The notes beneath the pieces were generated by a model, which saw only the letters and a list, made by a program, of their open reading frames with translations, was not told where the DNA came from and did no database searches. From JANRJY01 sp033763735 (GTDB lineage: Bacteria > Bacteroidota > Bacteroidia > Cytophagales > UBA9547): a stretch of 64,000 bases of DNA. Position numbers and translations under genes: made by a program. The stretch's first letter is position 1; every line of letters starts with the position of its first letter. The stretch covers positions 6,382 through 70,381 of the forward strand of contig JANRJY010000003.1 in NCBI GenBank assembly GCA_033763735.1, read 5' to 3'. Positions 59,755 through 64,000 of this stretch are shown here, piece after piece.

Positions 59755-62145
59755 CTAATTTAACTTGACCACAGTAATTCCATCGCCTCCAAATTCTACT
59801 TTTTCATCTGAAAATTTCAAAACATAAGGCAATCTTTGTAGGTGTTCTCTTATCAATTTTCGAAGTATTCCATCCCCTTTCCCATGCAGTATTCGTACCT
59901 CATTAGCTGATATTAAAAGTGCTTCATCCATATATTTATCCAATTCCCCTAATGCCGCTCCGCCTCTTTTTCCTCTTAAATCAAGAGTATATCCAAAACT
60001 CAATAACCGGTCGTTGATGCTTTCTCCTTTGAGTTTGACTGAAATACTTTTTTTGTCATTATGACCACTTGGAGCTCGGACTATTCTGTTGATTTTGGTG
60101 TTAATTTTTAGTTCTCCGGCTAATAGTTCAACTTCATTTCCCTTTATTGAAAGAAGTGTAAATATGCCTTCTTGACCTTTGAAATATACTTTTTGACCCA
60201 CTTTTAGCTCGGTGCTATCTGTTCCTATTTCAACTGAATCAGGCTCTTCATTTTTGATATTAGCTATTCCCAAATTCTTTTCAAGTTGACTCATTTTGCC
60301 TTTGGAATTTTGCTTTCGGGCATCTTCCAAATTTTTGGCATCCTTTAAATTTTTTAAGGTACGAGTGGTTTCATATTTGGCCTCAGTTACAATTTTTTTT
60401 GCTTCAACTTTGGCATCAGCTATGGCTTTGGACTTGCTTGATTCGATATGGGCTTTTAGTTCTTCATATTGTTTGGTTATAATTTCCAGATTTCTTCTTT
60501 GTTTATCTATTTCAATATTTTTTTTAGTAAATGATTGTTTTTCAAGTTGCAATTCTTTTACTAAGTCATCAACTTTAAGCTGCTCTTTACCGATTTTAGT
60601 TTTAGCATTTTCAATAATTAAGGGAGATAGTCCTATTTTTTGAGCAATTTCCAAAGCAAAAGAATTTCCGGGCTTTCCAACAGATAATTGGTATAATGGC
60701 GTAAGTGTTTCATAATCAAACAACATAGCACCATTTACAACACCTGAAGTATTTTGGGCAAAATATTTGAGGTTTGAGTAATGGGTATTTACTACACCAT
60801 AAGCACCACTTTTCACAAAATCATCCAAAATTGACTCTGCCAAGGCCCCTCCATATTGAGGATCGGTTCCTGTACCAAATTCATCAATCAAAATCAAAGT
60901 ATCCTTGCCTGCCACTTTTGCCATCTCTTTCATATTATTGAGATGCGAACTATAAGTACTCAAATCATTGTCAATGGATTGTTCGTCACCAATATCAATA
61001 CATATATTTTTAAATACAGAAAACGCACATTTCTCTCCATTAGGAATTGGAAATCCACATTGAAACATGTATTGCAAAAGACCAACTGTTTTTAACATCA
61101 CTGATTTTCCTCCGGCATTTGGACCTGAAACCACAAGCATTTTTTGTGATTCGTTTAACTCTAATGACATTGATACAATGGATTTATTTTGCTGTTTTAA
61201 ATTAATATAAAGCAATGGATGATATACTTCTGTCCAATGAAAAACAGAAGAGTCAGAAATACGAGGTATTTCTGCTTTAATTAATAATGACAAAATTGCC
61301 TTGGCTCTTATAAAATCAATCATTCCCAGAAACCGATATGCATTTTTTAATTCCGACAAATTCAATCTTAATTTATCCGTTAACTCAGCCAATATTCTGA
61401 TTAATTCTCTTTTCTCCTCGTTTTCGAGTTCCTTGATTCTATTGTTTGCATCAAATGCCTCGATAGGCTCCATGAACACCGTTTGACCAGTGTTGGATTC
61501 GTCATAGATCAATCCTTTAATTTTTCTTTTGTTTTCCGCAAAAACAGGAATAACTAACCTGCCATTTCTTACGGTAAGGGACAAATCTTCTGGTGCTTCG
61601 CCCGATTCCTGATGCTTTTTTAAAGTTTGTTCTAATTTCTTGCGAAGGGCACCTTGTTCGGCATAAAGTTCTTTTCTAATATTAAACAATTCAGAAGAAG
61701 CCTGATCTCTAATTTTGCCATTATCATCTATAACTTTATTGATTTGTTTGATTAAGTTGACATCAACAACGACTGAAACTGTCAACTCTTGTAACAAAGG
61801 TGCATTTTTACGTTTGTTTATAAACAGCACACATTGATTGATCGTTTGAAGCGATAGTTTAAGATCTCTGAATGCATCTTCAGGCAAAACTGAACCAATT
61901 ATTTTTGCATGTTCCAAATGTTGGTTGACATCTATGAAATTGGAATTTGGGAAATTTTCACCTTCAGTAATAAATTGAGCAAACTCGTGTGTTTGTCCTA
62001 TGAGTTTAGCAATTAATTTACTATCAGTGCTAAAGCGAATTTTTTCAACGTATTGCCGGCCTAAAACAGAAGTGCATTTTTCAGATAGCAATTCTTTAAT
62101 TTTGTCAAAACCGATTTTGAATTCGAAATTAGAAGGATATAGCAT
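59755..62145 (-). CDS. mutS2: MutS2 ATPase/endonuclease
   Basis: 796 residues. Motifs: TVRNGRLVIPVFAENKRKIK in the clamp region, Walker A VVSGPNAGGKSVMLKT, Walker B LILIDEFGTGTDPQYGGALA, and a long coiled coil (about 520-650; lysine/glutamate-rich). A KOW-like segment (VYFKGQEGIFTLLSIKGNEV) and a C-terminal Smr nuclease domain (about 720-796; YTLDLRGKRGGAALGELDKY, RILHGKGDGILRKLIREHL) follow. MutS2 acts in suppression of recombination and, in Bacillus, in rescue of collided ribosomes. It begins directly after the MerR-type gene stop, so the two form an operon. Confidence 0.96.
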   Translation of the reverse strand: MLYPSNFEFKIGFDKIKELLSEKCTSVLGRQYVEKIRFSTDSKLIAKLIGQTHEFAQFITEGENFPNSNFIDVNQHLEHAKIIGSVLPEDAFRDLKLSLQTINQCVLFINKRKNAPLLQELTVSVVVDVNLIKQINKVIDDNGKIRDQASSELFNIRKELYAEQGALRKKLEQTLKKHQESGEAPEDLSLTVRNGRLVIPVFAENKRKIKGLIYDESNTGQTVFMEPIEAFDANNRIKELENEEKRELIRILAELTDKLRLNLSELKNAYRFLGMIDFIRAKAILSLLIKAEIPRISDSSVFHWTEVYHPLLYINLKQQNKSIVSMSLELNESQKMLVVSGPNAGGKSVMLKTVGLLQYMFQCGFPIPNGEKCAFSVFKNICIDIGDEQSIDNDLSTYSSHLNNMKEMAKVAGKDTLILIDEFGTGTDPQYGGALAESILDDFVKSGAYGVVNTHYSNLKYFAQNTSGVVNGAMLFDYETLTPLYQLSVGKPGNSFALEIAQKIGLSPLIIENAKTKIGKEQLKVDDLVKELQLEKQSFTKKNIEIDKQRRNLEIITKQYEELKAHIESSKSKAIADAKVEAKKIVTEAKYETTRTLKNLKDAKNLEDARKQNSKGKMSQLEKNLGIANIKNEEPDSVEIGTDSTELKVGQKVYFKGQEGIFTLLSIKGNEVELLAGELKINTKINRIVRAPSGHNDKKSISVKLKGESINDRLLSFGYTLDLRGKRGGAALGELDKYMDEALLISANEVRILHGKGDGILRKLIREHLQRLPYVLKFSDEKVEFGGDGITVVKLN

Positions 62146-62499
62146 TTAGTTTTTATCGCTACTTTCAAGCCCTTTTTTTAACTCCATTAAAAAATCTTTT
62201 ACTTTTTCAAGTGATTTAATAGCTTCAATTTTTTCAAGGTTTTTTTGTTTATCCATTCGGATAATTTCCTTGGCTCCCTGCAATGTGAATCCCTTTTCTT
62301 TTACATAATGATATACTATGGAAATATCTTCAATATCTTCTTTTGTGTAAACCCTGTTACCTTTTTTGTTTTTTACAGGTTTAATGTTTTCGAATTCACT
62401 TTCCCAAAATCGAATTAAAGAAGTAGCTACACCAAATTGCTGTGCAACTTCGCCGATTGTATAATATTTTTTCTCAATTTCTTTTGCCTTATATGGCAT
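62146..62499 (-). CDS. MerR-family transcriptional regulator
   Basis: 117 residues. N-terminal winged helix-turn-helix YYTIGEVAQQFGVATSLIRF, then WESEFENIKPVKNKKGNRVY with the family Arg-x-Tyr turn. A helix region continues (VYHYVKEKGFTLQGAKEIIR), followed by a lysine-rich coiled coil. There is no effector domain and there are no metal-binding cysteines. It is the type found widely in Bacteroidota next to housekeeping genes. It precedes mutS2 with zero spacing and a full promoter lies upstream. Confidence 0.93.
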   Translation of the reverse strand: MPYKAKEIEKKYYTIGEVAQQFGVATSLIRFWESEFENIKPVKNKKGNRVYTKEDIEDISIVYHYVKEKGFTLQGAKEIIRMDKQKNLEKIEAIKSLEKVKDFLMELKKGLESSDKN

Positions 62500-62598
62500 G
62501 ATAATTTTAAACTATAAATGATGAATTTTAAATTAAAACTTTAAAGTAAAGCTAGAATCCTTAAATTTTATTTTACTTTAACACAACCAACTTTAAAA

Positions 62599-62629
62599 CA
62601 AAAGTAGCATTCTTCTGACAATGAAGCAA
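62599..62629 (-). promoter_or_regulatory. Promoter of the merR-mutS2 operon
   Basis: On the minus strand TTG (62629-62627) and TACTTTTG (62606-62599) are separated by 20 bp, a full -33/-7 match. The predicted 5' leader is about 90 nt and AT-rich, containing repeated TTTAAAGT-like runs. Confidence 0.65.
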
Positions 62630-62679
62630 TAATGAGTTAAAAATCAAAAAATCAATTTCTAAGTATTAAAATACATTTA

Positions 62680-63690
62680 TTATTTGAGCAGATTTTTAAG
62701 GATGCCAATTTCTACGGAAGGAGAAACTTTGTCATACAAAATATGATATACCGCTTTTAATATGGGCATATCAATGTCATATCTTTTAATTATTTCGACC
62801 ATACTTTTAACGGCATAATATCCTTCAGCAATCATATTCATTTCCACTTGAGCGGCCTTCACAGAATACCCTCTACCAATCATATTCCCAAACATACGAT
62901 TTCGGCTAAATTGTGAATATGCCGTTACTAATAAATCGCCTAAATATGCAGAACCAAATAAATCTCTATTGGAAGGGTATGCCAAATCCAGAAAACGTTT
63001 TACTTCTTGCATTGCGTTTGAAATAAGTACCGCTTGAAAATTATCGCCATATCCCAATCCATGTGTAATACCGGTTAGAATTGAAATAATATTCTTCATA
63101 ATTGCGCAAATCTCTACTCCTGGCACATCCGTTACGGCATTGCATTTGATATATCGACATGTCATTAAATTAGAGAATTGAATGGCATTATTAAAATCTT
63201 TACAAGCTATTGTGAGATATGATTGCTTTTCAAGAGCCACTTCTTCCGAATGACAAGGACCGGCAATAACGCAAAAATCTTCTTCCGGAATAGAATATTC
63301 ACGTTCCATATAATCGGAAATTCTTTGGTTGGCAGCAGGTGCCATTCCCTTGACTCCGGATACAATTATTCGTCCTTTAAGATCATCTCTGTGAATTCCT
63401 TTGAATGTTTCCTTCAAAAAAGCAGAAGGTACTGCCAGTATTACATAGTCAGTTTCAAAAATTACTTTTTTAAGATTAGTATCAACTTTTACTTTTTTGG
63501 GATTTATCTGAACATCACTGAGGTATTTAGGATTGTGCTGAAAATGTTTAATAAAATTAACACTTTCGGCACTTCTTAGCCACCATTTTATTTTAACATC
63601 ATTTTCTGATAATATTTTAACTATGGCCGTTGCCCAACTTCCCCCTCCTATGACCGAAACATGGTGGGTGGTGATTTTTTTGCTGATCAC
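62680..63690 (-). CDS. gpsA: Glycerol-3-phosphate dehydrogenase (NAD(P)+)
   Basis: 336 residues. VSVIGGGSWATAIVKILSEN is the nucleotide loop; VILAVPSAFLKE, VSGVKGMAP, VIAGPCHSEEVA, the catalytic Lys in VEICAIMKNIISILTGI, and GSAYLGDLLVTAYSQFSRNR follow. It makes sn-glycerol-3-phosphate for phospholipids. The start is GTG at 63690; no early ATG exists. The usual second Arg in SRNRRFG is Met here (SRNRMFG). Isolated gene. Confidence 0.95.
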   Translation of the reverse strand: MISKKITTHHVSVIGGGSWATAIVKILSENDVKIKWWLRSAESVNFIKHFQHNPKYLSDVQINPKKVKVDTNLKKVIFETDYVILAVPSAFLKETFKGIHRDDLKGRIIVSGVKGMAPAANQRISDYMEREYSIPEEDFCVIAGPCHSEEVALEKQSYLTIACKDFNNAIQFSNLMTCRYIKCNAVTDVPGVEICAIMKNIISILTGITHGLGYGDNFQAVLISNAMQEVKRFLDLAYPSNRDLFGSAYLGDLLVTAYSQFSRNRMFGNMIGRGYSVKAAQVEMNMIAEGYYAVKSMVEIIKRYDIDMPILKAVYHILYDKVSPSVEIGILKNLLK

Positions 63691-63802
63691 TATACAATTC
63701 TATTTGGTACGTACAATAATAAAAATTTTACGTATCAAACCATGAACATGTTGAAATTTAATCAAAATAATTAAAGATAATTCATTTTAAGGTTTGATTT
63801 AT

Positions 63803-63843
63803 AAGCACTTGCAAACAAAAAATAATTAATGATGCAAGTGCTT
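63803..63843. terminator. Hairpin between gpsA and the T9SS fragment
   Basis: Perfect 11-bp stem AAGCACTTGCA (63803-63813) and TGCAAGTGCTT (63833-63843) with a 19-nt loop. A T-run follows on the plus strand and A-rich sequence on the minus side. It lies just past the stop codon of the minus-strand gene at 63850 and probably terminates it. Confidence 0.65.
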
Positions 63844-63849
63844 TTTTAT

Positions 63850-64000
63850 TTACTCGAGCACAATTTTCTTGGTAAGTTTATCTGTTCCGTTGGTTACGAT
63901 GAGTAAGTAGATTCCTCTCTTGTAATCGGCTACCGGTATTTCTATATTTTCTTTATCGCTTTCGCTTTGATATACGGTGTTTCCAATCGCATCCAACATT
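63850..64000 (-). CDS. C-terminus of a T9SS-secreted protein (5' part outside window)
   Basis: The minus-strand frame enters at the right edge and ends with TAA at 63852-63850. The last 49 residues read MLDAIGNTVYQSESDKENIE, then IPVADYKRGIYLLIVTNGTD and KLTKKIVLE. This is the second half of a type A T9SS C-terminal sorting domain (pattern N-x-G...L-x-x-G-x-Y-x-x-x-I/V...K-K-I/V). The cargo itself lies beyond the window. Sorting-domain call firm; function unknown. Confidence 0.88.
   Translation of the reverse strand, partial: MLDAIGNTVYQSESDKENIEIPVADYKRGIYLLIVTNGTDKLTKKIVLE

Overview
The window is chromosomal DNA of an AT-rich member of the Bacteroidota. Three things point there. Two proteins end in type IX secretion (T9SS) C-terminal sorting domains (52107-59516 and the fragment at 63850-64000). 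Several genes are preceded by the Bacteroidota -7 promoter element TAnnTTTG. Family content also fits: a GldJ/GldK-type lipoprotein, a PorE-like OmpA protein, a 7TMR-DISM receptor and paired DUF4154/TonB genes. The order within the phylum cannot be fixed by eye. No tRNA, rRNA, CRISPR array, prophage or intact insertion sequence was seen.

Layout. 1-1505: 5' two-thirds of purL (minus). 1.7-9.8 kb: a signalling/uptake module of two tandem DUF4154 (YfiR-like) periplasmic proteins, a HAMP-GAF membrane protein without an output domain and a TonB-dependent receptor, then an opposing three-PAS histidine kinase. 10.1-18.3 kb: a small barrel protein, a minus-strand Fe-S/thiol group (sufS, sufE, SufT-like DUF59, bacilliredoxin), a coiled-coil membrane protein, the rsmI-lnt-inositol monophosphatase operon, a vapBC-type toxin-antitoxin pair and a TrmH-family methyltransferase. 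18.4-21 kb: a GldJ/GldK-like lipoprotein, a barrel protein and a 62-residue protein. 21-27.3 kb (minus): the conserved yceD-rpmF-plsX-fabH-efp-accB-accC run followed by mdh, for fatty-acid and phospholipid initiation, translation and central metabolism. 27.5-35 kb (plus): ilvD, then rplA-rplJ-rplL-rpoB with its own promoter and a terminator directly after rpoB. rplK is not upstream and rpoC is not downstream. 35-45 kb: a frameshifted copy of the 62-residue gene, a Thr/Ser-rich putative lipoprotein, a PorE-like OmpA protein with an added LysM domain, a phosphoesterase, a lone trpA, a sodium:solute symporter with an overlapping 40-residue membrane protein, and a PpiD-type foldase. 45-51.7 kb: apt, then a translationally coupled pair: an exported TPR-CHAT caspase-like protein and a 7TM receptor carrying an IS1595-type zinc-ribbon/helical domain. 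52-64 kb: a 2469-residue T9SS-secreted repeat protein, mutS2 with a merR-type regulator, gpsA and the tail of another T9SS cargo.

Most of the window is housekeeping. The parts most worth a second look are the CHAT/7TM-zinc-ribbon pair, the DUF4154-HAMP-TonB module with its shared TCCCACTTACT upstream motif and a possible small RNA, and the rplA-rpoB cluster cut off from rplK and rpoC with a candidate L1-binding leader.
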